Source of the DNA: Variovorax ginsengisoli
Lineage (GTDB): Bacteria; Pseudomonadota; Gammaproteobacteria; Burkholderiales; Burkholderiaceae_C
Direction of reading: 5' to 3'
Assembly: GCF_030486595.1 (NCBI RefSeq)
Contig: NZ_JAUJZH010000002.1
Coordinates: forward strand, 1-64,000
Length of the DNA: 64,000 nucleotides
The notes beneath the pieces are model-generated. The model made no database searches. It was not told the origin of the DNA and saw nothing but the letters and a program-made list of their open reading frames with translations. The position numbers were made by a program, and so were the translations under genes. Below, one piece after another: positions 43,838 through 52,694 of this stretch. Each line of letters opens with the position of its first letter. The first letter of the stretch is position 1.

Positions 43838-45586
43838 TGCCGGCGCTCCCCGGGCCTCACCCTCGCCCCGGGCGCGCGCCTCGGGCTCCAGCCCCCCGGC
43901 CTCGGGCGGTGCGTTCTGGGCGATGTAGTCCTCCCCCTGGCCCGGCACGCCGTAGGCGTAGGCCCAGCGGTAAACCACCGGCAGCTGCGGCCCCCAGTTG
44001 CCATGGCCCGGCGGCGTCGTCGGGGTCTGCCATTCGAGCGACGCGGCGCGCCAGGGATTGGCCGTGGCCGGCCGGCCGCGCCAGGCGCTCCAGGCGAGGT
44101 TGGCGACGAACAGCAGCTGGGCCGCGCCAACGACCAGGGCGATCACCGTGATGAAGGCGTTGAGGCTGAAGGCCGACGCCGGGATGAACTGGTAGCCCTC
44201 GAAGCTGTAGTAGCGCCGCGGCATGCCCAGCACGCCCAGGTAGTGCATCGGGAAATAGATGGCGTAGGTGCCGAGGAAGGTGATCCAGAAGTGGAGCTTG
44301 CCGAGCCGGTCGTCCAGCATGCGGCCGGTGATCTTCGGGAACCAGTGGTAGATGCCGCCGAACACCACCAGCAGCGGCGCCACGCCCATCACCATGTGGA
44401 AGTGCGCGACCACGAAGTAAGTGCCCGACAGCGGAATGTCCACGCTCACGTTGCCCAGGAACAGGCCGGTCAGGCCGCCGATCGCGAAGGTGCAGACGAA
44501 GGCCAGTGCGAACAGCATCGGCACCGACAGGTGGATGTCGCCATGCCACAGGGTCAGCACCCAGTTGTAGACCTTGATGGCCGTGGGCACCGCGATGATC
44601 AGCGTGGTGGTCGCGAAGAAGAAGCCGAAGTACGGGTTCATGCCGCTCACGAACATGTGGTGCGCCCACACCACCACGCTGAGGCCGCCGATCGCCACGA
44701 TCGCCCAGACCATCATGCGGTAGCCGAAGATGCTCTTGCGGGCGTGCACGCTGATCAGGTCGGAGACGATGCCGAAGGCCGGCAGCGCCACGATGTACAC
44801 CTCCGGGTGGCCGAAGAACCAGAACAGGTGCTGGAACAGCAGCGGGCTGCCGCCCTTGTAGCCACTCGCCTGACCCATCGACACCAGGGCCGGCATGAAG
44901 AAGCTGGTGCCCAGCGTGCGGTCGAGCAGCAGCATGACGCCGCTCACGAAAAGCGCCGGGAAGCCGAGCAGCGCCAGGATGGTGGCGACGAAGATGCCCC
45001 AGACGGTCAGCGGCATGCGCAGCAGCGTCATGCCTTCGCAGCGCGCCTGCAGCACGGTCGTCACGTAGTTGAGGCCGCCCATCGTGGTCGCCACGATGAA
45101 GATCACCAGCGACACCAGCATCAGCACGATGCCGCCCGCATGGCCGGGCGTGCCGGGCAGGATCGACTGCGGCGGGTACAGGGTCCAGCCCGCGCCCGTG
45201 GGACCGCCCTCGACGAAGAAGCTCGCCAGCAGGACCACCACCGACAGCAGGTAGACCCAGAAGCTCAGCATGTTGAGGTAGGGAAAGACCATGTCCCGGG
45301 CGCCGACCATCAGCGGAATCAGGTAGTTGCCGAAGCCGCCGAGGAACAGCGCCGTGAGCAGGTAGATCACCATGATCATCCCGTGCATGGTCACGAACTG
45401 GTAGTAGCGCTCGGGGTTGATGAACTCGAACTGGCCCGGAAAGCCGAGCTGCAGGCGCATCAGGTTGGACAGCACCACGCCCACCAGCCCGACCGCGATG
45501 GCGGTGCAGGCGTACTGGATCGCGATCACCTTGTGGTCCTGGCTCCAGACATAGTGCGTCAGGAACTTCTTGGTCGCGGGCTTCAT
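43835..45586 (-). CDS. ctaD: cytochrome c oxidase subunit I
   Basis: A 583-aa heme-copper oxidase catalytic subunit with 12 or more TM segments. Heme a and a3/CuB ligands are in VTMHGMIMV, WFFGHPEVYIVALPAFGI (cross-linked His-Tyr and the D-channel Glu), WAHHMFVSGMNP and HFHMVMG. The A1-type GNYLIPLMVGARDMVFPYLNMLSFW is present, including the D-channel entry Asp. The soluble C-terminal tail (~545-583) is Glu/Ala/Gly-rich. It overlaps ctaC by 4 bp. The stop codon is provided by repeat family 2. Confidence 0.96.
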   Translation of the reverse strand: MKPATKKFLTHYVWSQDHKVIAIQYACTAIAVGLVGVVLSNLMRLQLGFPGQFEFINPERYYQFVTMHGMIMVIYLLTALFLGGFGNYLIPLMVGARDMVFPYLNMLSFWVYLLSVVVLLASFFVEGGPTGAGWTLYPPQSILPGTPGHAGGIVLMLVSLVIFIVATTMGGLNYVTTVLQARCEGMTLLRMPLTVWGIFVATILALLGFPALFVSGVMLLLDRTLGTSFFMPALVSMGQASGYKGGSPLLFQHLFWFFGHPEVYIVALPAFGIVSDLISVHARKSIFGYRMMVWAIVAIGGLSVVVWAHHMFVSGMNPYFGFFFATTTLIIAVPTAIKVYNWVLTLWHGDIHLSVPMLFALAFVCTFAIGGLTGLFLGNVSVDIPLSGTYFVVAHFHMVMGVAPLLVVFGGIYHWFPKITGRMLDDRLGKLHFWITFLGTYAIYFPMHYLGVLGMPRRYYSFEGYQFIPASAFSLNAFITVIALVVGAAQLLFVANLAWSAWRGRPATANPWRAASLEWQTPTTPPGHGNWGPQLPVVYRWAYAYGVPGQGEDYIAQNAPPEAGGLEPEARARGEGEARGAPA

Positions 45587-46731
45587 CGCTGCACCCCCTT
45601 GTCGGTGGCGGCCTGCGTCGGCGGATTGCCGAGGCTCTGGATGTAGGTCACCAGCGCCGCCAGCTCCTCGTCGCTCAGGTCGATCTTCGGCATGACCGGC
45701 GCGAAGCCCTTCACCTGGCGGGCCTGCGGATCGCGGATGAAGGCGCGCAGGTAGGCTTCGTCGACCAGCGCCCTGGAGCCGTCCGCCATGGTCTCGGTCT
45801 TGCCGTACAACCCCTTCCAGGTCGGCCCCACGCGCGGACTGCCGTCGATCGTGTGGCAGGCCGTGCAGCCCTTCGCGTCGGCCAGGGCGCGGCCCTGCTC
45901 GACGCCCGAGCCCGCCGCCGCGCCGGCCGGGGCGGCGGCCTTGGCCAGGGTGCTGGCGAAGGTCGGCAGCGCGGCCTGCCAGGCATTGAAGGCGGCCACG
46001 TCCTGCACCAGCACGAAGCCGCGCATGTTGGGATGGCCGACGCCGCAAAGCTGGGCGCACAGGGCTTCGTAGCGCCCGGCGACGGTCGGCGTGAACCAGA
46101 AGCGGCTGACCTGGCCCGGCACCGTGTTCATGCGGGCGCGGAACGACGGCACGAAGAAGTCGTGCAGCACGTCGTGCGAGCGCGTCAGGACCAGCACCGG
46201 CCGGCCCAGCGGCAGGTGCACCTCGTCGGCCGCGACCAGCAGGTCGTCCTGCCCGGCGGGGTCGGCCGGGTCGAGGCCGAAGGGATTGGCGGCGCCGACG
46301 AAGCGCGCATCGCTCGCCCCCAGCTTGCCGTCCGCACCCGGGAAGCGGAAGCGCCATTGCCATTGCTGGCTCACGACCTCGAGCACCAGCGCGTCGTGCG
46401 GCGCCCGCACGTAGTTGGCATAGACCACCAGCCCGGGTGCCAGCAGCGCCATGATGCCGACGGTCGTGCCGCCGATCAGCCAGCGCTCGAGCCGCTTGCT
46501 CTCGGGCTGCTCGGTCGCCCGGCGGCCCTCGCGATGACGAAAGCGCACCAGCGCATAGACGACGAACAGGTTGATCGCGACGAAGAAGGCGCCGGTGATC
46601 ACCAGCGTGATGGTCAGCGTGTCGTCCATCTGCTGCCAGTTCGAGGCCAGCGGGGTCGTCCACCACGGATTGAAGACGTGGAACAGCACCGAGGCGACCA
46701 CGATCAGCAGCAGCGCGACGGCCATGGTCAT
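45583..46731 (-). CDS. ctaC: cytochrome c oxidase subunit II with fused cytochrome c
   Basis: A 382-aa protein of the caa3 type. Two TM segments lie in the first ~100 residues. The CuA domain has VVSQQWQWRFRFPG, SHDVLHDFFVPSFRARMNTVPGQ and CAQLCGVGHPNMRG (the C-x3-C...H...M CuA site). A C-terminal class I cytochrome c (~285-375) carries CTACH and a distal Met in APVMPKIDLSDEELAALVTYIQSL. So the oxidase can take electrons through its own heme c. First of the catalytic subunit genes; no cleavable signal is obvious before TM1. Confidence 0.94.
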   Translation of the reverse strand: MTMAVALLLIVVASVLFHVFNPWWTTPLASNWQQMDDTLTITLVITGAFFVAINLFVVYALVRFRHREGRRATEQPESKRLERWLIGGTTVGIMALLAPGLVVYANYVRAPHDALVLEVVSQQWQWRFRFPGADGKLGASDARFVGAANPFGLDPADPAGQDDLLVAADEVHLPLGRPVLVLTRSHDVLHDFFVPSFRARMNTVPGQVSRFWFTPTVAGRYEALCAQLCGVGHPNMRGFVLVQDVAAFNAWQAALPTFASTLAKAAAPAGAAAGSGVEQGRALADAKGCTACHTIDGSPRVGPTWKGLYGKTETMADGSRALVDEAYLRAFIRDPQARQVKGFAPVMPKIDLSDEELAALVTYIQSLGNPPTQAATDKGVQR

Positions 46732-46779
46732 GTGCGTTCCCCGGGGGTCGGCATCGACGCTTCGGCGCGCGGGCGCGCC

Positions 46780-47295
46780 TCAGCGGAATGCCGGGACCTG
46801 CCCTTCCTCGCCCTCGAACCGGGCCTCGGGATGCGCGGTCTGCAGCAGGTCCTCGATCTCGCGCACGCGCATCGCCGGCAAGTCCACCATCAACAGGATC
46901 TGGCCCTGCGCGATGGCGCCCTCGAAGCGCTGCAGTCGTGGGCTCGGGATGGAGATGCCGACCATGCTGGCCGACCAGGCGCCGACCACGCCACCCAGGA
47001 CCCCGACCAGCGCGGCGAATCCCCATTCGGGCTCTTCGCCGACCAGCGGGAACAGCAGCGCGGCCACCAGGCCGGCGGCGATGCCGCAGGCGGTGCCCAG
47101 CGTCCACCCGGTCTTGGCCGCATGGACGACGTCCGAGGTCTGCCACACGTTGGCCGTGTGCAGGCCGGTCATGTCCATGCCTTCCGGCCCGGCGAAATGG
47201 ATATGCGCGACCTCGACGCGGGCCTGCAGCAGGTCGCGCATGGCACGCCTGGCGCTGGCCAGGTCCGGCATCAGCCAGTAGATGCGTCTCTTCAC
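46780..47295 (-). CDS. DUF1269-like glycine-zipper membrane protein
   Basis: A 171-aa protein. The N-terminal part (KRRIYWLMPDLASARRAMRDLL...VEVAHIHFAG) is a small soluble alpha-beta domain, followed by two Gly/Ala-rich membrane segments (TLGTACGIAAGLVAALLFPLV and ALVGVLGGVVGAWSASMVGI), then a soluble tail ILLMVDLPAMRVREIEDLL. Resembles the DUF1269 membrane family. GTG start inferred because GGAGGG lies 4 nt upstream; a start 13 codons earlier would overlap that site. It lies 48 bp before ctaC and may be part of the oxidase transcript; function unknown. Confidence 0.75.
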   Translation of the reverse strand: MKRRIYWLMPDLASARRAMRDLLQARVEVAHIHFAGPEGMDMTGLHTANVWQTSDVVHAAKTGWTLGTACGIAAGLVAALLFPLVGEEPEWGFAALVGVLGGVVGAWSASMVGISIPSPRLQRFEGAIAQGQILLMVDLPAMRVREIEDLLQTAHPEARFEGEEGQVPAFR

Positions 47296-47365
47296 GGCAC
47301 CCTCCTTTTCGTCTTGCGACGAGCCAGGAACCATGAACGACTTATAGGCTCAAGGCTGGCCCTAA

Positions 47366-48604
47366 TCAAGAGGAGCCGCCGAGCGGCAGCAGCAGTTGCA
47401 GCAGGCCCCCGGCGCTCCCGAGCGGGCCTGGGCTGCGGCTTTCCTCGAGCACTTCGCCGAGCTGACGCACCAGGCGCCGGCTGTGGCGCGCCCGCCAGAT
47501 CACGAGATCGGCCAGCCACGGGTGCTCGTTGATGCGGTTGGCCTGCTCGTAGGCGGCGAAGCGCGGCTTCAGCGCGTGCAGGCCGGCTTCGTAGCGCGCG
47601 CGCACCGCGCTATCGGGCGCCCGCGCCTGCCGCCCGTCGGCGATGGCCTGCGCCGCCAGCAGGCCGGCCTCCAGCGCCTTGCCGATGCCTTCGCCGGTCA
47701 GCAGGTAGGTGCTGCCTGCCGCCTCGCCCGCGACCAGCAGCCCGGGCCGCGACCAGCGTGCCCCCTCGAGCGAGCAGCGCAGCGGCGCGCCCTTCAAGGG
47801 CCCCAGGGACTGGCCGGTCGCCATCAGCTCGCGCGCGGTCGGATGCAGGCGCACGAAGGCGTCGAACAGCTCGCGCAGGTTGGCCTCGGGCGGCGCGGCA
47901 GCGGCGCCCCGGCCCCGCGTCAGTCCGACGCCGATGTTGAAGACCCCGTCCCGGCACGGAAAGATCCAGCCGTAGCCACGCCGCAGCGCCCGGTGCCACA
48001 CCACCTCGAGCCCTGCGACGCGCCCGGCCAGCGCCTCGCTGCGCACGTAGCCACGCAGGGCAATGCCGCTGGGCAGGCGGCGCTCGCAGACGCCGGCCGC
48101 CAGCAGCGGCCCGGCGGCCGCGCCGGTCGCGAGCACCGTCCAGCGGGCCCGCAGGGCCCGCGAGCTGCCGTCCGGCAAGGCCAGCCTGGCGCCCCCCACC
48201 CGGCCGTCGGCATCGAACAGCGGCGCCTCGAAGCGCGCCGGTGCGAGCCAGCGGGCGCCGTGCGCCACGGCCTCCCGCCGCAGCAGCTCGTCGAGCTCGC
48301 GGCGCGGCAGCACCGCCAGCCGCGCCGCCAGCTCGACCCGGCCGCCGCTCGGGCCGACGCAGCCCACGTGCGTCGCGACGCGGGCGCGCGCAAGCACCTC
48401 GTCGAGCAGGCCGAGCCGCGAGAGCGCCCGCTGCGCATCCGGTATCAGGCCGTCACCGCAGGTCTTGTCGCGCGGAAAGGCGTGCTGGTCGACCAGCACC
48501 ACATCGAGGCCGGCCCCCGCGAGCGCCTGGGCGCAGGCGCTGCCGGCGGGGCCGGCGCCGATCACCAGCACTTCGCATGTGTTCGAGGCAGCCGAGAGGG
48601 TCAC
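47366..48604 (-). CDS. geranylgeranyl-reductase-family FAD-dependent oxidoreductase
   Basis: A 412-aa flavoprotein. The FAD-binding motif EVLVIGAGPAGSACAQALAGAGLDVVLVDQ, the FPRDKTCGDGLIPDAQRAL block with the conserved Cys-Gly-Asp-Gly, and AGEAAGSTYLLTGEGIGKALEAGLLAA are characteristic of the geranylgeranyl reductase family. It probably reduces an isoprenoid chain or a quinone side chain; membership alone does not give the substrate. GTG start chosen with AGGAG 5 nt upstream; another in-frame GTG lies two codons earlier. Divergent from the creatininase operon and upstream of the oxidase genes on the same strand. Confidence 0.82.
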   Translation of the reverse strand: MTLSAASNTCEVLVIGAGPAGSACAQALAGAGLDVVLVDQHAFPRDKTCGDGLIPDAQRALSRLGLLDEVLARARVATHVGCVGPSGGRVELAARLAVLPRRELDELLRREAVAHGARWLAPARFEAPLFDADGRVGGARLALPDGSSRALRARWTVLATGAAAGPLLAAGVCERRLPSGIALRGYVRSEALAGRVAGLEVVWHRALRRGYGWIFPCRDGVFNIGVGLTRGRGAAAAPPEANLRELFDAFVRLHPTARELMATGQSLGPLKGAPLRCSLEGARWSRPGLLVAGEAAGSTYLLTGEGIGKALEAGLLAAQAIADGRQARAPDSAVRARYEAGLHALKPRFAAYEQANRINEHPWLADLVIWRARHSRRLVRQLGEVLEESRSPGPLGSAGGLLQLLLPLGGSS

Positions 48605-48657
48605 GGGCACTCCTGGGGAGCACCGATGTTAAATCGACGCCTGCGTGGTGTTTTCAT

Positions 48658-48673
48658 TTGACCGATCGGTCGA
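48658..48673. promoter_or_regulatory. putative RutR/TetR-type operator
   Basis: TTGACC-GATC-GGTCGA, containing the perfect 12-bp palindrome GACCGATCGGTC at 48660-48671. As I recall it, the E. coli RutR consensus is TTGACC-ANNT-GGTCAA, so 11 of 12 outer positions agree. It lies 119 bp upstream of the creatininase-family gene, in an operon that ends with a RutR-like regulator, and 54 bp upstream of the divergent flavoprotein gene. Confidence 0.65.
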
Positions 48674-48791
48674 ATCCAGGCCCCGGATTGCAGCCTGTTG
48701 CAATGTCCTGATGCTTCTTTCGGGTAAACGATAGGCCGTCTTTTTTTACCGAATGGATAATTTAGCCTACTCCACGATGCAGGAAGCACCC

Positions 48792-49613
48792 ATGCCCTCC
48801 CTCCGCCCGCGCAGCCGCTACTGGTCCGACCTGACCAGCGAAGAGTTTTCCCGCCTGGACCGGGCCAACCTGATCGCGGTGCTGCCCGTCGGCGCCACCG
48901 AGCAGCACGGCCCGCACCTGCCGATGTCGACCGACACCGCGACCATCGACGGCATGGTGCGCGCGACCCTCCCGCACCTGCCCGACGACCTGCCGGTGCT
49001 GTTCCTGCCCACGGTGGCCTACGGCAAGAGCAACGAGCATTCGCGCTACCCCGGCACGCTCACCGTGTCGGCCTCGACCTTGATCGCGCAGTGGAAGGAC
49101 ATCGGCGCCTGCGTGGCCCGCGCGGGCGTGCGCAAGCTGGTGCTCTACAACAGCCATGGCGGCCAGATGTCGATCATGGACATCGTCGCGCGGGACCTGC
49201 GCGAGTCGCACGACATGATGGTGGTGGCGGCCAACTGGTACACGCTGGGGCTGCCGGAAGGGCTCTTCACGGCGCACGAAGGCAAGCACGGCGTGCATGC
49301 CGGCGACCTCGAGAGCTCGGTGATGCTGCACCTGACGCCCGACCACGTGCGGCCCGAGAACTTCCGCAACTTCCGCTCGCTGACCGAGGACCTGGCGCAG
49401 GAGAACCGCTTCCTGTCGATCACGCCGACCGGCAAGCTGGGCTGGCAGATGCACGACATCAACCCGGCCGGCGCGGCGGGCGACGCCACGCGGGCCACGG
49501 CTGCCAAGGGCGCGGCCGTGCTCGACCACGTCGGGCGCAACTTCGTGCAGCTGCTGCAGGAAGTGCATCGCTTCCCGATCGAACGGCTGGCCAACGAGCC
49601 GGCCTGGAGCTGA
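48792..49613 (+). CDS. creatininase-family amidohydrolase
   Basis: A 273-aa protein. Metal-site motifs of the creatininase fold are visible: VLPVGATEQHGPHLPMSTDT (Glu and His ligands), YGKSNEHSRYPGTLTVS, and NSHGGQMSIMDIVARDLR. A later ...EGKHGVHAGDLESSVMLHL carries the typical His-x-Gly-x-x-E-T/S-S ligand block. Members open cyclic amides, for example creatinine or formylated pyrimidine intermediates. The ATG is chosen for AGGA 8 nt upstream; two in-frame ATGs lie 5 and 13 codons earlier. First gene of a seven-gene operon with an ABC transporter and oxidoreductases. Confidence 0.88.
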   Translation: MPSLRPRSRYWSDLTSEEFSRLDRANLIAVLPVGATEQHGPHLPMSTDTATIDGMVRATLPHLPDDLPVLFLPTVAYGKSNEHSRYPGTLTVSASTLIAQWKDIGACVARAGVRKLVLYNSHGGQMSIMDIVARDLRESHDMMVVAANWYTLGLPEGLFTAHEGKHGVHAGDLESSVMLHLTPDHVRPENFRNFRSLTEDLAQENRFLSITPTGKLGWQMHDINPAGAAGDATRATAAKGAAVLDHVGRNFVQLLQEVHRFPIERLANEPAWS

Positions 49614-49615
49614 AC

Positions 49616-50410
49616 ATGGCCGCAGCTTCCACGCCGCCGCTGGTCAGCCTGCGCCAGGTCAGCAAGCGCTTCGCCAACGGCACCCTGGCGCTGCAGGGCA
49701 TGTCGCTCGACTGCGGCGAGCACGACTTCATCAGCTTCCTCGGCCCCTCGGGCTGCGGCAAGAGCACGGCCTTGCGATTGATCGCCGGCCTGACCCGCAG
49801 CAGCTCGGGCGAGATCGCCTGGTCGCGCACGAACAGCGGCGCGTCGACCAGCGACCGCGAGCTCGGCTTCGTGTTCCAGGAGCCCACGCTGATGCCCTGG
49901 GCCAAGGTCTTCGACAACGTCTGGCTGCCGCTCAAGCTGGCCGGCATGTCGCGCGATGCGGCCGCGCCGGTGGTCACCCAGGTGCTCGAGATGGTCGGCC
50001 TGTCGCGCTTCGCCGACGTCTATCCGCGCGAGCTCTCGGGCGGCATGAAGATGCGGGTGTCGATCGCCCGCGCGCTGGTCACGCGGCCGCGCCTGCTGCT
50101 GATGGACGAGCCCTTCGCGGCGCTCGACGAGATGACCCGCATCAAGCTCAACAACGACCTGCTGTCGATCTGGCGCGAGCACCGCTTCTCGGTGATCTTC
50201 GTCACCCACAGCGTCTACGAGTCGGTCTACCTGTCGAACCGCATCGTCGTGATGGCGCCGCGGCCGGGCCGCGTGGTCGACGAGATCCGCATCGACGAGC
50301 CCTACCCGCGCGGCGAAGCCTTCCGCACCTCCACCCGCTACAACGCGCACTGCACCGCGGTGTCTCAATCCCTGCACGGAGCCCTCCATGGCGTCGACAT
50401 CGATCACTGA
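49616..50410 (+). CDS. ABC transporter ATP-binding protein (SsuB/TauB type)
   Basis: A 264-aa ATPase. Walker A GPSGCGKST (~43-51), Q-loop FQEPTLMPW, signature LSGGMKMR, Walker B LLLMDEPFAALDE and the H-loop FVTHSVYES are all intact. The subfamily serves nitrate, sulfonate, taurine or thiamine-precursor importers. It begins 2 bp after the creatininase-family stop and overlaps the permease gene by 23 bp. Pairs with the permease (50388) and the NMT1-like binding protein (52695). Confidence 0.95.
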   Translation: MAAASTPPLVSLRQVSKRFANGTLALQGMSLDCGEHDFISFLGPSGCGKSTALRLIAGLTRSSSGEIAWSRTNSGASTSDRELGFVFQEPTLMPWAKVFDNVWLPLKLAGMSRDAAAPVVTQVLEMVGLSRFADVYPRELSGGMKMRVSIARALVTRPRLLLMDEPFAALDEMTRIKLNNDLLSIWREHRFSVIFVTHSVYESVYLSNRIVVMAPRPGRVVDEIRIDEPYPRGEAFRTSTRYNAHCTAVSQSLHGALHGVDIDH

Positions 50411-51269
50411 CAACCCGGCGCTGGCCGCACTCGGCGACGCGCCCTCGGCAGCCGACCTGCAGCGGCGCGACGAGCGGCTGCGGCGGCGCGAATCGCTGCT
50501 GCGCACCGCGGTGCCGATCGCGGTGGTGGTCGGACTGCTGCTGCTGTGGGAGGCGCTCGTGCGCATCAACAACGTGCCGCACTACATCATCCCGGCGCCC
50601 TCGCTGATCCTCACGACGCTGGTCGACAACTGGGAGACGCTCTCGAGCGCCCTGTGGTTCACGGTCAAGCTCACGCTGCTCTCGCTGGCCGCGGCCATCG
50701 TCGGCGGCGTGCTGCTGGCGATCGCCTTCGCGCTCTTCAAGTGGGTCGAGATCGGCCTCTTCCCGATCGCCGTGATCCTGCAGGTGACGCCGATCATCGC
50801 GATCGCGCCGCTGATCCTGATCTACGTGTCGAGCACCACCGCGGCGCTGCTGCTGTGCGCCTGGATCGTGGCCTTCTTCCCGATCCTGTCGAACACCGTG
50901 ATCGGCCTGAAGAGCGCCGACAGCAACCTGCGCGACCTGTTCCAGCTCTACAAGGCCTCGCCCTGGCAGACCTTCCGCTATCTGCTGGCGCCCAGCGCGC
51001 TGCCCTACTTCATGGCGGGCCTGAAGATCGCCGGCGGCCTGAGCCTGGTCGGCGCCGTGGTGGCCGAGTTCACGGCCGGCACCGCGGGCCGCGAGACCGG
51101 ACTGGCCTCACGCATCCTCGAATCGAGCTTCCGCACCGAGATCCCGATGATGTTCGCGGCGCTGCTGCTGGTGTCCCTGCTGGGCATCGTGATCTTCATC
51201 GTCTTCGCCGCGCTGTCGCGGGCGGTGCTCGGCCACTGGCACGAGAGCGAGATGAGGAGGGAAAGATGA
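50388..51269 (+). CDS. ABC transporter permease (SsuC/ThiX type)
   Basis: A 293-aa integral membrane protein. One TM (TAVPIAVVVGLLLLWEALV) precedes five more in the BPD_transp_1 domain; the EAA-like coupling loop is ...DLFQLYKASPWQTFRYLLAPSALPYFMAGLKIAGG. A charged cytoplasmic N-terminal ~40 residues is longer than usual. It starts inside the ATPase gene and ends in an ATGA overlap with the FAD oxidase gene, so these three are translationally coupled. Confidence 0.94.
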   Translation: MASTSITDNPALAALGDAPSAADLQRRDERLRRRESLLRTAVPIAVVVGLLLLWEALVRINNVPHYIIPAPSLILTTLVDNWETLSSALWFTVKLTLLSLAAAIVGGVLLAIAFALFKWVEIGLFPIAVILQVTPIIAIAPLILIYVSSTTAALLLCAWIVAFFPILSNTVIGLKSADSNLRDLFQLYKASPWQTFRYLLAPSALPYFMAGLKIAGGLSLVGAVVAEFTAGTAGRETGLASRILESSFRTEIPMMFAALLLVSLLGIVIFIVFAALSRAVLGHWHESEMRRER

Positions 51270-52657
51270 GCGCCGTGCTGAAACCACCGGAGCGGCCGGC
51301 TGCCATCGACTGGGAGGCCGTGAAACGCGACCTGCACGGCTTGAACGTGATCGCGTCGCCGAACCAGCGCAAGCAGCTGTCGAAGGACTTCTACTGGTAC
51401 AGCCCGATCCTCACCGAGCGGCTCGCCGGCTGCGTGGCCGACCTGGTGGTCAAGGTCTCGACCGAGGACGACGTCCGCCAGGCCGCCGCCGTGGCCGCCA
51501 AGTGGAAGCTGCCGCTCACGGTGCGCGCCGGCGGCACCGGCAACTACGGCCAGTGCGTGCCGCTCGAAGGCGGGCTGGTGCTCGACGTCACGCCGATGAG
51601 CCGGGTACTGGAGATCGGCGACGGCCGCGTGCGGGTGCAGGCCGGCGCGCGCATGCACGACATCGAGCTCGCGGTGGCCGAGACCGGCCAGGCGCTGCGC
51701 ATGTGGCCCTCGACCTGGCACGTGGCCTCGATCGGCGGCTTCATCGCCGGCGGCTTCGGCGGCATCGGCTCGATCCGCCACGGCATCCTGCGCGACCCGG
51801 GCAACCTGCTGCGGGCGCGCATCATGACGGTCGAGCGCGAGCCGCGGGTGATCGAGCTGCACGGCGACGAGATTCAGCAGGTGCACCACGCCTACGGCAC
51901 CAACGGCATCCTGACTGAAGTCGAGGTGGCGCTGAGCCCGGCGGTCGAGTGGGTGCACTGCATCGCGCTGTTCGACAGCTACCGGCGGGTGCTGGATTTC
52001 GGCGTGGCGGCCAGCACGCCCGCGCTCGAGCTATTCCTGCTGTCGGCGGTCGACGCCCGCTTCTCGCCCTACTACGCGAACCTCGGCGCGCATTTCCCCC
52101 CCGATCGCCATGCGATGTTCGCGATGGTCGCACCAGGGTCGATGCCGTCCTTCCGCGCGCTGGTGGCGGCGCATGGCGGCACGGTCTCGCTGGCGGGCAC
52201 CGAGGCCGAGCTGCAGGCCGCCGGCCTGCCGCCGGCCTACGAATGCGCCTACAACCACACGACGCTGCAGGCGCTCAAAGTCGACCGCAGCTGGACCTAC
52301 CTGCAGGTGGCCTATGCGCAGCCCTTCGACCCGGCGGTGGTCGACCGCCACATCGCGGTGTTCGGCGACGACATGCTGCAGCACCACGAGTTCGCGCGCG
52401 CCGGCGGCGAGTACGGCACCTTCTCGATCCTGCTGGTGCGCTGGAAGGGCGAGGCCCACCAGTACGAGGTGATTCGCGAGCTCGAATCGCAGGGCGGCTG
52501 CCAGGTCTTCAACCCGCATGTCGTGACCATCGAGGACGGCGGCATGAAGACCATCGACACGCAGCAGATCAACTTCAAGAAGCGCAGCGACCCGATGGGC
52601 CTCATGAACCCCGGAAAAACACGCGGCTGGCACCCCGACATGGCGCTGGACGCCTGA
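51266..52657 (+). CDS. FAD-linked oxidase (PCMH/GlcD type)
   Basis: A 463-aa flavoprotein. The FAD-binding PCMH domain (~55-240) contains LPLTVRAGGTGNYGQCVPLEGGLVLDVTPMSRVLEI and WPSTWHVASIGGFIAGGFGGIGSIRHG; YGTNGILTEVEVALSP follows. Substrate-binding C-terminal domain is divergent and ends NPGKTRGW. Relatives oxidise hydroxy acids or heterocycles. No signal peptide. Placed between the transporter genes, it probably acts on the imported compound. GAGG precedes the start, which overlaps the permease stop as ATGA. Confidence 0.88.
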   Translation: MSAVLKPPERPAAIDWEAVKRDLHGLNVIASPNQRKQLSKDFYWYSPILTERLAGCVADLVVKVSTEDDVRQAAAVAAKWKLPLTVRAGGTGNYGQCVPLEGGLVLDVTPMSRVLEIGDGRVRVQAGARMHDIELAVAETGQALRMWPSTWHVASIGGFIAGGFGGIGSIRHGILRDPGNLLRARIMTVEREPRVIELHGDEIQQVHHAYGTNGILTEVEVALSPAVEWVHCIALFDSYRRVLDFGVAASTPALELFLLSAVDARFSPYYANLGAHFPPDRHAMFAMVAPGSMPSFRALVAAHGGTVSLAGTEAELQAAGLPPAYECAYNHTTLQALKVDRSWTYLQVAYAQPFDPAVVDRHIAVFGDDMLQHHEFARAGGEYGTFSILLVRWKGEAHQYEVIRELESQGGCQVFNPHVVTIEDGGMKTIDTQQINFKKRSDPMGLMNPGKTRGWHPDMALDA

Positions 52658-52694
52658 ATCCCCTCTCCACAGAGACACAACCCAAGGAACCACG

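Noticed and set aside
43779..43838. Longer start for the second subunit III protein, adding [18 protein letters not shown]
   Set aside because: These residues are the translated repeat family 2 sequence, and the GGAGGT within it serves the downstream ATG.
48753..48791. Earlier ATGs for the creatininase-family gene
   Set aside because: They lack a Shine-Dalgarno, and the added residues are not part of the conserved fold; the ATG at 48792 has AGGA at good spacing.
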